DNA from: Serpentinicella alkaliphila
GTDB lineage: Bacteria > Bacillota > Clostridia > Peptostreptococcales > Natronincolaceae
Direction: 5' to 3'
DNA length: 64,000 nt
Assembly (NCBI RefSeq): GCF_018141405.1
Contig: NZ_CP058648.1
Span: 511,001 to 575,000, forward strand
Part shown: piece by piece, positions 9,114 to 18,093 of the stretch
Position numbering within the stretch: the first letter of the stretch is position 1
How the letters are laid out: each line of letters starts with the position of its first letter
Made by a program: the position numbers and the translations under genes
The notes under the pieces: generated by a model
Seen by the model: only the letters and a program-made list of their open reading frames with translations
What the model was told of the DNA's origin: nothing
Databases searched by the model: none

Positions 9114-11117
9114 CTACTTATTTCCACTATTACTTAATATCACTCTATTTTCAACAATTACTTCTCTTGTATCTTCATTTTCACTTTTATATCTTTTATG
9201 TTGAGTAATCGCTATAACTGCTAATATTCCTAATCCAATACCATCAATCACAACATTTGGATGTATTAACATTAATGCTGCTGCTAGTAATAGGGCTCTT
9301 TCATAATGTCTAGCATGTGTAAATAAATATCCTTGAATACCTGCCCCAAAACTAATTATCCCAACACATGCTGTTGCAATAGTTACAATAGCTCCAATTG
9401 GTGAAACATTTATTAACAGTAGTGATGGATTAATAGCAAATATAAATGGTACTATAAAACCTGCTGAACCTAGCTTAAGAGCCTGAAGACCGGTCTTAAA
9501 GGAGTCTCCACCTGCAATTCCTGCTCCTGCATAAGCAGCTAATGCTACTGGTGGAGTTACGTCTGCAATTACCCCGAAATATAATATAAATAAGTGGGCT
9601 GCTATTAATGGTACTCCAAGTTGAACTAGAGCTGGAGCTGCCATTGTAGCTAGCACTATATACTTAGCTGTAGTCGGAAGTCCCATTCCTAAAATGATAG
9701 AAGCAACCATAGTTAATATTAATGTTGGTAGAAGCTTCCCACCTGCAAAACTTACTATAAGGTTAGCAAAAGTAAGTCCTAGTCCAGTTAGTGTAACTAT
9801 TCCTACAATTATACCTGCACATGCACATGCAGAAGCCACACTTATAGCTTTTTTTGCTCCATCTTCTAATGCATATAAAATCGCAGCCGGTTTAATTCTT
9901 GTGTGCTTTCTAAATAAACAAACAACTAATGCTATAATAATACTATTAAATGCAGCCTTTAATGGCGAATACTTTACTAAGAATCCAACTACTGCAATTA
10001 GTGGTAGTAATAAATGGAATCCACTAGAAAACGTTGCCTTTAAATCTGGCAACTCCTCTTTTGGTATACCAACAAGTCCTTGCTTTGATGCTTGTAGATG
10101 AACCATTACAGTTACACCTAAATAATATAACAAGGCTGGAACAACTGCACTTTTCACAATTGTAATATAAGGGATACTAGTAAACTCTGACATAATGAAT
10201 GCTGCTGCTCCCATTACCGGTGGTAGTATTTGACCACCGGTTGATGCTGCTGCCTCAACTGCACCTGCAAAGTTTGGCTTATATCCTACCTTTTTCATAA
10301 GAGGTATTGTAAATGCTCCAGTAGTTACTGTATTAGCTATAGAACTACCTGATATAGATCCCATAAAGCCACTAGCTAAAACAGCTGCCTTAGCAGGGCC
10401 ACCTTTTTTATGTCCTGCTATAGAAAATGCTAGGTCTATAAAAAACTGACCAACACCTGTTATCTCTAAAAATGAACCAAATAAAATGAACATAAATACA
10501 AAAGTCGCTGAAACACCTAAAGGTGTACCGAAAATACCTTCAGTTGTCATATATAATTGATTTACAAGTCTTCTTAAGGTATATCCTCTATGTCCTAAAA
10601 CACCTGGTAAATATGGACCAGCAAATGCATATGCAATAAATATTACTGCAATAATAGGTAGCTCTGGACCTATACTACGTCTAGTCATTTCGAGGACTAG
10701 TAGTACAGCTGTGATTCCAAAAACAATATCTAATGTTGTAGGCATACCCCCACGTCTTACTATACTTTCAAAATTAAGAAAAATATACGATGTAACTACA
10801 ACTCCAGCACCTGCAAAAATCCAATCGTAAAACGGTATTTTATTTTTATTTCTAGTTTTGCTTATTGGGTATAGTAAAAACCCTATTGAAAGAACAAATA
10901 ACAAGTGGGTTGAACGTTGTTTCATTACTAATAAACTTCCTAAACCCGCAGTATATAGATGAAATAAGGACATAGCTATTGCTAAAATTCCCACTAATTT
11001 TGCAACGTTTCCTTTTAAATTACGGGTATTAGAAGAAGTATCATATTCTGCTAAGGTTTCTTCTATGTTAATCTGCTCTTCCACAGTTTCTTGAACAGAT
11101 ATTAATTTCTTATCCAA
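9114..11117 (-). CDS. TRAP transporter fused permease (DctQ-DctM type)
   Basis: The 667-residue polytopic membrane protein has a short N-terminal DctQ-like block of about four helices (to about residue 150) followed by a long DctM-like domain. Motifs such as GSISGSSIANTVTTGAFTIP, ASTGGQILPPVMGAAAF and GMGLPTTAKYI are typical of the fused 4TM/12TM permeases that pair with TAXI receptors. It imports an organic acid using an ion gradient. The TAXI receptor and a DUF1850 gene lie just upstream (1 bp to the DUF1850 stop). The substrate is unknown; the fused type often works with glutamate/2-oxoglutarate-like solutes, which is only a family tendency. Confidence 0.92.
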   Translation of the reverse strand: MDKKLISVQETVEEQINIEETLAEYDTSSNTRNLKGNVAKLVGILAIAMSLFHLYTAGLGSLLVMKQRSTHLLFVLSIGFLLYPISKTRNKNKIPFYDWIFAGAGVVVTSYIFLNFESIVRRGGMPTTLDIVFGITAVLLVLEMTRRSIGPELPIIAVIFIAYAFAGPYLPGVLGHRGYTLRRLVNQLYMTTEGIFGTPLGVSATFVFMFILFGSFLEITGVGQFFIDLAFSIAGHKKGGPAKAAVLASGFMGSISGSSIANTVTTGAFTIPLMKKVGYKPNFAGAVEAAASTGGQILPPVMGAAAFIMSEFTSIPYITIVKSAVVPALLYYLGVTVMVHLQASKQGLVGIPKEELPDLKATFSSGFHLLLPLIAVVGFLVKYSPLKAAFNSIIIALVVCLFRKHTRIKPAAILYALEDGAKKAISVASACACAGIIVGIVTLTGLGLTFANLIVSFAGGKLLPTLILTMVASIILGMGLPTTAKYIVLATMAAPALVQLGVPLIAAHLFILYFGVIADVTPPVALAAYAGAGIAGGDSFKTGLQALKLGSAGFIVPFIFAINPSLLLINVSPIGAIVTIATACVGIISFGAGIQGYLFTHARHYERALLLAAALMLIHPNVVIDGIGLGILAVIAITQHKRYKSENEDTREVIVENRVILSNSGNK

Positions 11118-11118
11118 T

Positions 11119-11661
11119 TTACATTCCTCCTTTAACTACTAACGCCTCTAACCTATTGATCTTTGCTGGTTTCAAAACTACTAATTCTCCAGTCTTAAAA
11201 AAATCTGAAAAAACAATATTACTTCCATCCTGGAAAGTTAACTTATGATTAGCTATTGTACCTATTCTTATAGGTATCTCTTGTAATTCTAAATTAATTC
11301 CTTCATTTATATATAATCCATCTCTATGAGTAAATCTTCCAAAGCTCTCCGTAGGTAAGCCAGCTCCGAAGGAGCTATATTCTGTTCTTATTAGTAAGAA
11401 GCGTTCACTTTTTTTAAAAACAAAGACATCTCTAATGTTCGTTCTTGCAACAGAGTGTGTGTAATCTATATATATTTCTTTATGAGGATCAACAACCAAT
11501 GTCTGGGATACTTCGTTATTATATATAATTTGTACCGCATATACAGGTTTAACTAAATATATTGACAAAACAATTATAACCGTAAAAACAATTAATAAAA
11601 GAAATGGGCATGTATTACAACGATGCCCATCTCCTAATAATCTATTGTTTAACTTCATCAT
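11119..11661 (-). CDS. DUF1850 membrane-anchored protein of TAXI-TRAP operon
   Basis: DUF1850 proteins commonly accompany TAXI-type TRAP systems; their role is not established. An N-terminal hydrophobic segment (LLLIVFTVIIVLSIYLV) suggests a single membrane anchor or uncleaved signal, and the rest (YTHSVARTNIRDVF, SFGAGLPTE) is an extracytoplasmic beta-rich domain typical of the family. An earlier GTG at 11676 is in frame, but I prefer the ATGATG pair (11661), which overlaps the 3' end of the receptor gene. It sits between receptor and permease with almost no spacing. Confidence 0.78.
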   Translation of the reverse strand: MMKLNNRLLGDGHRCNTCPFLLLIVFTVIIVLSIYLVKPVYAVQIIYNNEVSQTLVVDPHKEIYIDYTHSVARTNIRDVFVFKKSERFLLIRTEYSSFGAGLPTESFGRFTHRDGLYINEGINLELQEIPIRIGTIANHKLTFQDGSNIVFSDFFKTGELVVLKPAKINRLEALVVKGGM

Positions 11662-12622
11662 AGTAGCGTTGAGCACCTGGATGAATCTCTAAAGAGATAC
11701 CATATTTAGCTCCTTCTAAGCTAATATCTTCTCCTCTTTTATGTGCTGCGGCTAAAGTATCAAGATTTTCGAAAAATGCTTTTGTTGCATTGTAAACTAG
11801 GTCATCACTTAAATTAGCATTAACTGTTAACATTGCCATTACTGCTAATGTACTTATTTCTTCATCTTGATTTCTGTATGTTCCAGCAGGAATAACTGTT
11901 TCGAAATAAAATGGAAATTGATTGATTAGTCCTTGTGCTTTTTCAGTTGTAATAGGTACAAGATTAACACTATGTGTAGTTGATAAATCCGTTACAGCAG
12001 CAGTTGGCGTACCAGCTGTTAAGAACGCTGCATCGATACGTCCATCTTTAATTCCATCCGCAGCTTCGCCGAAAGACAGGAAATCTGGTTGTAAGTCATC
12101 ATATGATAAACCATGGGCTGCAAGTATTTGACGTGCATTTACTTCAACTCCACTACCAGGAGCACCCACAGCTACCTTTTTACCTTTTAAATCTTCTACA
12201 GTATTAATATTTGCAGATGTATTTGCAACAATTTGAATAGTTTCAGGATATAAAGAAGCTACTGCTCTAATATTTTTCATAGCCTCTTTATCAGAGAACA
12301 TCTCAATTCCGTTAAAGGCATAGTGTGAAATATCATTTTGAATTAATGCAAAATCAACATCACCATTATTTAATAAGTTAACATTTTCTAATGATGCACC
12401 AGTAGACTCAGCAGTTGCAGTAACACCACTCACTTTATCGTTAAGGATATTTGCAAAGGCACCACCTAAAGGATAATACACACCTGAAGTTCCTCCAGTT
12501 GCAATAGATAAACGCTCAACCTTGTTATTAGTTCCAGTGCTACTTCCACCACATCCAACTAAAACTACAGATGTCATCATAATACATACAAGTAATAACG
12601 ATAATACTTTACTCTTCTTCAT
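11642..12622 (-). CDS. TAXI-family TRAP solute-binding lipoprotein
   Basis: This 326-residue extracytoplasmic receptor carries a lipoprotein signal peptide ending in VVLVGC at about residue 24. The mature part begins with SIATGGTSGVYYPLGGAFA, the hallmark of TAXI receptors, followed by ESTGASLENV, GKKVAVGAPGSG and DGRIDAAFLTAGTP. It delivers solute to the fused permease two genes downstream. A GGGGGAGATA ribosome site precedes the ATG. Its 3' end overlaps the start of the DUF1850 gene, which places it first in the operon. Confidence 0.93.
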   Translation of the reverse strand: MKKSKVLSLLLVCIMMTSVVLVGCGGSSTGTNNKVERLSIATGGTSGVYYPLGGAFANILNDKVSGVTATAESTGASLENVNLLNNGDVDFALIQNDISHYAFNGIEMFSDKEAMKNIRAVASLYPETIQIVANTSANINTVEDLKGKKVAVGAPGSGVEVNARQILAAHGLSYDDLQPDFLSFGEAADGIKDGRIDAAFLTAGTPTAAVTDLSTTHSVNLVPITTEKAQGLINQFPFYFETVIPAGTYRNQDEEISTLAVMAMLTVNANLSDDLVYNATKAFFENLDTLAAAHKRGEDISLEGAKYGISLEIHPGAQRYYDEVKQ

Positions 12623-13072
12623 TTTCGTATCTCCCCCTAATTAGTTATTATAGTTTTTCTTCAATGCCAATTATAAAAAATTCTGTTATTTGGATTTTAT
12701 TTATATATTTTTTTCAAATTAAGGATGTAATTTAATTTAAATTGAATAAATTATAAAATTTAATTAGGCATTGATTAACTTTAAATTTGCTATTTTATGC
12801 AATTTTAATTATATCATATTTCATAAATAATCACAAGTGTTGTCTAACTAAGTTTTATGCACTCAAATAAAATATATGTCTATTTTTTTATAAAGATTGA
12901 AAATCTAAGTTTTTTTATATTATAGCTATAGTGCAATTTTTTTTAACACTTGTTATTAAATTTGAAAAGAGATTATATTTTATTGAACCTCTTAAAAAAC
13001 TTGCATTTTTGTATCTTAAGTTTTATTAAGTCAAACTGTTTATTTCAATTTCAATCTGCATTATTTTGCAAC
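12623..13072. other. AT-rich intergenic region
   Basis: No coding potential is evident. TCAATGCC (12661-12668) and GGCATTGA (about 12767-12774) form an 8-bp inverted pair 98 bp apart just upstream of the TRAP receptor; it could be an operator, but there is nothing else to support this. Confidence 0.4.
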
Positions 13073-13213
13073 TTAATTAGTAAATAGAACCAAAAATTCA
13101 GTTTTAATCTCTATTTCAACATTAATCTTTGCTTTTTCACAAACCTCTTTCCATTCTATGGATTTCCAATATGGGTTATGCTTTGATCTAATAATTTCGC
13201 CTATACAATAAAT
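13073..13213 (-). pseudogene. Probable C-terminal remnant of a GerAC-type germination protein
   Basis: An open frame of about 46 codons with no start reads CIGEIIRSKHNPYWKSIEWK and continues into a KINVEIEIK strand, ending TAA at 13073. The GxGE-x(n)-NPxxWK...W pattern followed by an alternating V/I-E/K strand resembles the C-terminal domain of Ger(x)C lipoproteins of spore germinant receptors. Just upstream, another frame gives YIKKDL, which may be the preceding part after a frameshift. The rest of the gene is absent. The assignment is by eye and tentative. Confidence 0.4.
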
Positions 13214-13337
13214 CCTTTTTAATATAACCAGTTTTTATTCCGTTTTGCTACAATATCTTTAAGATATCGAAATCTGCCTATAAATAATTGTGAATAAACT
13301 AAAACTATTAATAGTTTTATAAGGGGAGGTGGATTTT

Positions 13338-14193
13338 GTGAAATATAACAATAATATTAGTATTTTCAGTGAAATAGGTAAACTTAGAAGCGTTCTACTT
13401 CACTGCCCTGGAAACGAAGTAGAAAACATAGTTCCTACATACTTACGTAAGCTTTTATTTGATGAAATAGTATACAAGCACCAAGCTCAAAAGGAACACA
13501 ACCAATTTGCTAAATTATTAACAGATAAAGGGGTTGAAGTTCTATATCTTGTTAATTTGATGGAAGAAATATTAAAAGATAAAGATATAAGAATCAAGTT
13601 TTTAGAAGAATTTATGAATGAAGGAAAAGTACCTACTGAAGGTTTAAGAGAGATTTTAAGAGAATTTTTTATGAGCATCCGGCAATTTATATGATTAAAA
13701 AATGTATTTCAGGAATTCAAAAAACAGAGCTTAGGCATGTTAGAAACAAATCTCTAGCTGATATGATAAAAAATCCTTACCCCTTTTATTTAGATCCGAT
13801 ACCTAATTTATACTTTCAAAGAGACCCCTTTGCTTCTATAGGAAATGGTGTAACATTAAATGTTATGTCTTCCGCTACGACAAATAGAGAAACTCTTTTT
13901 TCAAAATATCTATTTGATTTTCATCCTAGATTTATTGATGTAGCAAGGTGGTACAATAGGGATAAAAGTCATCCAATTGAGGGTGGAGATATTTAGTTTT
14001 ATCTGAAAAAGTTGTTGCAATTGGTATTAGTGCCAGAACTGATGCAGTAGCAGTTGAAAAAATAGCTTCAAATTTATTGTACTCAGATGAGAGTTTCGTT
14101 GTGGTTTTAGCCTTTAATATGCCCAAGATACGGGAATTTATGCATCTTGATACTGTCCAATATATAGAGATAAAATTTAAAGGTATTGAGTAA
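13338..14193 (+). pseudogene. arcA: Frameshifted, truncated arginine deiminase
   Basis: Three consecutive frames together encode the first two thirds of arginine deiminase: IGKLRSVLLHCPGNEVEN, then LYFQRDPFASIGNGVTLN and HPIEGGDI, then [17 protein letters not shown] and REFMHLDTV. Frame 1 to 2 breaks in a run of six T at about 13668-13673 and frame 2 to 3 in the short T run at about 13992-13995, each fitting loss of one T. After MHLDTV the sequence diverges and stops as FKGIE, so the C-terminal part with the catalytic Cys is missing. The GTG at 13338 with an AGGGGAGGT site is the natural start. Even with both frameshifts repaired the product could not be active. Confidence 0.9.
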
Positions 14194-14222
14194 GTTAATA
14201 TATATCTTCCTTACTCAATACC
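14182..14222. terminator. 13-bp inverted repeat joining arcA remnant and vanY ends
   Basis: GGTATTGAGTAAG (14182-14194) and its exact complement (14210-14222) flank a 15-nt loop. Each arm contains the last codons and stop of one convergent gene, so both products end -GIE. On the minus strand it is followed by a T-rich tail, so it probably terminates the vanY transcript. Confidence 0.7.
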
Positions 14223-15254
14223 TAAATATTCTTCAAAGGTTAGTCCTAGATTTTTTATACTAATTGCAGTTTCCTTTCCTACGTATCGGATATGCCATGG
14301 CTCATATTGGTATCCTGTAATATGTTCTTTACCCTTTAAATACCTAAGTATAAATCCAAATTTGTGTGCATTTTCTTTAATCCAATGACCTTCCTTTGTA
14401 TTTTCAAAAGATTGATCTAAGGAATATTTTATCTGTGGACAAGTTACATCCATGGCTAATCCAGTTTGATGTTCGCTATTACCCGGTTTAGCGCTAAGTC
14501 TATTAGTAATTTCAAAGCCTTCTTCTTTAACACCTGACTCAAATATGAATTTTTGCCTGCTATAGGATCTATAGCCCGAAAGGGCATATAGATCAATTCC
14601 ATCTTCATTAGCCTTTTTAAATAAGCATTCTAATGCTCTGGCTCCATCCTCTCTCATAAGTTTCTTCTCATGAAAATACTCAAATGGAAAGGATACATTA
14701 GGAACTGTTAATTTTTCTGGCACATAATATTGTGGTAAAGTAAAGCTTTTATTTACTAGTACATGAAAAAAGCTTGGATTATTAACAGTTGAAGGCATCT
14801 TTATATACAGTTCTTGGCCAGTGAAGATTTGGTAATCATTAATACCGTTATATTCAATTAATTCCTCAACCAAAATCTTAAAAGTTTGTGCTATTTTTTC
14901 TATATCATCATGCTGTTTTACAGTGTATTTTACTATTGGATCACTGATTACCAGCCTTTTGCCTTCATATAGCTTTCCTTCATCTATATTATTAATGTGC
15001 TTGAGTTTATCTTCTGCTACACCAAATTTTTTCCCTATTGAAAATAGAGAATCATTAGGTTTAACTATATAAGTTTTTTTTGGGTACACTTTTAATCTTT
15101 GTCCTACATAAATATCATTATTATACAAGCCATTAATAAGCCTTAGTTCAAGTATTGGTAAATCCAGTTTACTAGCAATATCTACCAACGTATCTGTTTC
15201 CTTAACAATATATTCTTCTATTATATTCTCACTATTAAAACTCAATAGTCCCAC
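14211..15254 (-). CDS. LysM-VanY D-alanyl-D-alanine carboxypeptidase
   Basis: The 347-residue protein begins with three LysM-like repeats (about residues 14-57, 60-105 and 108-152, each with a YxVKxxDxxxxIA start and a GQxLxI/KI end). A VanY-type zinc carboxypeptidase domain fills about residues 190-345, with SGYRSYSRQ, SEHQTGLAMDVT (metal His and Asp) and EPWHIRYVG. It trims the pentapeptide of peptidoglycan. No signal peptide is apparent, so it may act inside the forespore or be exported by another route. Its 3' end forms one arm of an inverted repeat shared with the arcA remnant. Confidence 0.88.
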   Translation of the reverse strand: MGLLSFNSENIIEEYIVKETDTLVDIASKLDLPILELRLINGLYNNDIYVGQRLKVYPKKTYIVKPNDSLFSIGKKFGVAEDKLKHINNIDEGKLYEGKRLVISDPIVKYTVKQHDDIEKIAQTFKILVEELIEYNGINDYQIFTGQELYIKMPSTVNNPSFFHVLVNKSFTLPQYYVPEKLTVPNVSFPFEYFHEKKLMREDGARALECLFKKANEDGIDLYALSGYRSYSRQKFIFESGVKEEGFEITNRLSAKPGNSEHQTGLAMDVTCPQIKYSLDQSFENTKEGHWIKENAHKFGFILRYLKGKEHITGYQYEPWHIRYVGKETAISIKNLGLTFEEYLGIE

Positions 15255-15298
15255 CTACAATAATTTATTTTTTATAATATATTATAATAATAACAAAA

Positions 15299-15322
15299 AA
15301 TCTCAGTTATTCTAAGATTCTT
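15299..15322 (-). terminator. Possible terminator after the HD gene
   Basis: AATCT / AGATT short arms with a long loop are followed on the minus strand by a T run (GATTTTTTG), just past the HD-protein stop. Confidence 0.4.
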
Positions 15323-15328
15323 CACATT

Positions 15329-15994
15329 TTAGATTAACTTAGCGCCATTCATTACAAGCTCAAACTTTGCATCTAGAAAATCTGCTGCACGTCTACACAT
15401 TATCATACGCTGTAAAAAAATTTCAAAATATTCCATTAGGGTTATTATTTGTGTGTCAATCTTTAAATCTAATAAAATAGTTCTATGCTCCCCATCAACT
15501 TTAACCTCCGAACGTTCCACTGCGTAGTTCACCCTATCATGAATGTCGAACTTCGCAAAGTCATTATTTCTTACTCTGCTTCTTCTTACATCCGTTTTAT
15601 CAGCTAAAATTAATGCTGCTGACACATTATTTATTGCAGTTCCAGTGCCTTCATCGTGGTTTCCAATTGCTGATACAACAGTTGCTATTTCTTCAGGTTT
15701 CATACCCATTCTAGTTAAAATATTAAAGGATATAATTGCACCTGTTTGTGCATGATCCACACGGTTAACCATATTTCCAATATCGTGTATATACCCAGCA
15801 ATTCTTGCTAGTTCTGCTTCTCTATCACTAAAACCTAATCTAACTAAAATCCTAGCTGCAATTTCAGCTATTTTTCCTGCATGAACCACTGCATGTTCAG
15901 TAAACCCTAATACCCCTAACAACTCGTCTCCCTTTTCAAGATAAGTCCTTATTTCTTCATTTTTTACAATATCTTTATATGTTATTTCAGACAT
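15329..15994 (-). CDS. HD-domain phosphohydrolase
   Basis: The 221-residue protein is an HD-superfamily metal-dependent phosphohydrolase. The signature is seen as EHAVVHAGKIAEIA, then YIHDIGNMVNRVDHAQTGA with the HD pair near residues 68-69, and GNHDEG and ADKTDVRRSR farther on. The HDIGN and second-HD pattern resembles stand-alone HD proteins acting on nucleotides or phosphoesters; the substrate cannot be told. It is flanked by same-strand genes but separated by 70-75 bp, so co-transcription is unclear. Confidence 0.82.
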   Translation of the reverse strand: MSEITYKDIVKNEEIRTYLEKGDELLGVLGFTEHAVVHAGKIAEIAARILVRLGFSDREAELARIAGYIHDIGNMVNRVDHAQTGAIISFNILTRMGMKPEEIATVVSAIGNHDEGTGTAINNVSAALILADKTDVRRSRVRNNDFAKFDIHDRVNYAVERSEVKVDGEHRTILLDLKIDTQIITLMEYFEIFLQRMIMCRRAADFLDAKFELVMNGAKLI

Positions 15995-16062
15995 TATTTC
16001 ATCCCCTTAAAAACAGAAATTTATATATCTATTATGTCCATAATCCCGTTTAACATTTAAGC

Positions 16063-17982
16063 TTATTCTATAAACTCCTCTATCAAATAGCCTATTCCTT
16101 TTTCTTTTACAACTGGTATTAAATTATTTTGCATAATGTACTCAGAAAGCTCAACTTCTAGTAAAGCCCTCTCATATCCTTCTCTGCAGCTTTCTAAGTC
16201 TACAGGTTCTTTTGTATAGATATTCCAAGCCCTAGAATTTTCAAAGATTCCATCAGAAGACATAACAAATATCTTTTCATTATCAATAAATGATCCACGA
16301 GTAACTTTAACTTGTTTTGCAACAAACCCATCTTCAGTATTTAATAAATCTTTACCAAAATTCATTCTTATATCGGAATCAATACCTAAAATATTTAAAA
16401 TAGTAGGGAAGAAATCAATTTGGCCCGCCGCAACACTAATTCTCTTTTCAAATCCACTATTTGGCATGTGTACTATTAAAGGCACTCTAAACATTTCATC
16501 CTCTTCATATGCTTCACCTAAATAGTCAGTCATCAACTGATTAGCTTCTTCGTTTTGCATATTTAGTCCCTGATGGTCTCCGTAAATTACAATTATTGTA
16601 TCTTCATATAATCCTTCTTCTTTTAGCATTTCTATAAACATCCCTATTTGCAAATCTAAGTAATGTACAGTCTGTAAGTAATTATCTAAAATAGTATCTT
16701 TATATTGTTCTCCTACATTAAGCTTTAAGTATTCCTCTTCCATAAGAAATGGATGATGGGATGTAAGCGTAATAAAGAATGAATAAAAAGGTTTCCTTTG
16801 TTCCTTTAAAAACTTCATAGACTGTCTAAACATAGACCCGTCGCTTAATCCTATTCCTATTAATTCATCAGCTTCAAAATCTTCAAGACTAATAAACCTA
16901 TCTATTCCTTGATACTCATAAATATTATTCCTGTTCCAAAAACCCGCTTCATTCCCGTGGAATGCCATGGTAGAATAGCCCTTTTCTTTAAGTGCTATAG
17001 GTAAAGAATAAAATTCGTTACCCTCATATGCTTTGTAACTAAAAATTTTTGTAGAAGGATAATACCCGTTATTAGAAATAAACTCCGCATCGGAAGTATT
17101 TCCCCATCCAACCTGCTCATAATACCTATCAAAATATATGCTACTATCATTAATTAATTTATTTAAATTAGGAGTAATTACCTGTCCATTAATCTCTCTG
17201 TTAATTACAAAATTTTGAATTGACTCAGCTTGTATTACGATTAAGTTTTTACCTTTACCTATACCAAATCCTTGTTTTGTAGGGACTTCAACATCAGCTA
17301 TTACTGGTATTAATGCCTCAGCCCTAGCAATATCAAAGGGCTTTCTAAAGAAAAAGTTATATACATCATAAATATGAAAATTAACTATACCCAGGTTATG
17401 TGGAGTATATATCCCATTTGCAGAGGATATAACGCTTTCATTCATTGTTCCAGAAACTATTATCAATATAACACAAACATATAACATAAACCTTTTCTCT
17501 ACGGTTTTGTATTGAGTTACATGATTATTTTTAAACCTATAAATAAACCATAGTAAAAAGAAGTCAACAAAAAACAAAAGATATTTGAACTTTACCAGCG
17601 AAAAGATACTATCTGACACTGGACCAAGTTGTCTAGCCTGAAAAATGCTATGAAAGGGTATTAATGTAAAAAAATGGCTAAAATACATGGCATCGATGAA
17701 CAATAGTAGAGATACTATAAAATTAATACATATAAATGCCCCTTTTCTTTTTTCTTCCATAAGTAGCGCCCCTAGTGAATATAACGTAAAAATTATAAAA
17801 AGGTTTTTTACATTAATAAACAAAAGATTACTTTCTATTCCAATAAAATGATGAAATATAAAGACCTTCATGGAAGTCAACAAAGTAAGTAGTATAATAT
17901 CCTTGAAAATCTTTCTATTGAAACTCTCTATTAAATCCACAAATATCCCCCTTACATGTTTTTCTAAAATCCATTTTAACAT
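16063..17982 (-). CDS. LtaS-family sulfatase (lipoteichoic acid synthase-like)
   Basis: The 639-residue protein has five N-terminal transmembrane helices (to about residue 180) and an extracellular alkaline-phosphatase-fold domain. The catalytic Thr is Thr296 in GWGNTSDAEF. Metal-site motifs include NLIVIQAES near residue 247, FHGNEAGFWNRN near 345 and YGDHQG near 470. LtaS enzymes transfer glycerol phosphate from phosphatidylglycerol to build lipoteichoic acid. Several paralogues with different roles exist in Firmicutes, so LtaS proper versus a paralogue is open. Confidence 0.88.
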   Translation of the reverse strand: MLKWILEKHVRGIFVDLIESFNRKIFKDIILLTLLTSMKVFIFHHFIGIESNLLFINVKNLFIIFTLYSLGALLMEEKRKGAFICINFIVSLLLFIDAMYFSHFFTLIPFHSIFQARQLGPVSDSIFSLVKFKYLLFFVDFFLLWFIYRFKNNHVTQYKTVEKRFMLYVCVILIIVSGTMNESVISSANGIYTPHNLGIVNFHIYDVYNFFFRKPFDIARAEALIPVIADVEVPTKQGFGIGKGKNLIVIQAESIQNFVINREINGQVITPNLNKLINDSSIYFDRYYEQVGWGNTSDAEFISNNGYYPSTKIFSYKAYEGNEFYSLPIALKEKGYSTMAFHGNEAGFWNRNNIYEYQGIDRFISLEDFEADELIGIGLSDGSMFRQSMKFLKEQRKPFYSFFITLTSHHPFLMEEEYLKLNVGEQYKDTILDNYLQTVHYLDLQIGMFIEMLKEEGLYEDTIIVIYGDHQGLNMQNEEANQLMTDYLGEAYEEDEMFRVPLIVHMPNSGFEKRISVAAGQIDFFPTILNILGIDSDIRMNFGKDLLNTEDGFVAKQVKVTRGSFIDNEKIFVMSSDGIFENSRAWNIYTKEPVDLESCREGYERALLEVELSEYIMQNNLIPVVKEKGIGYLIEEFIE

Positions 17983-18003
17983 AATGAGTTTATTAATGGT
18001 ATA

Positions 18004-18032
18004 GCTACTAAAATCATAGTATGATTTTTAGC
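18004..18032. terminator. Strong hairpin between cbiO and the ltaS-like gene
   Basis: GCTA-(CT)-AAAATCAT and ATGATTTT-TAGC arms form a 12-bp stem with a two-base bulge and a 3-nt loop. There is no clear T tract on the minus strand, so it may be an attenuating or processing hairpin rather than a simple terminator. Confidence 0.5.
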
Positions 18033-18093
18033 AATAAAAAAGACATATCCACCCAACGTAAATATATCTTTTATCTATTAACATTTTCTTTAT

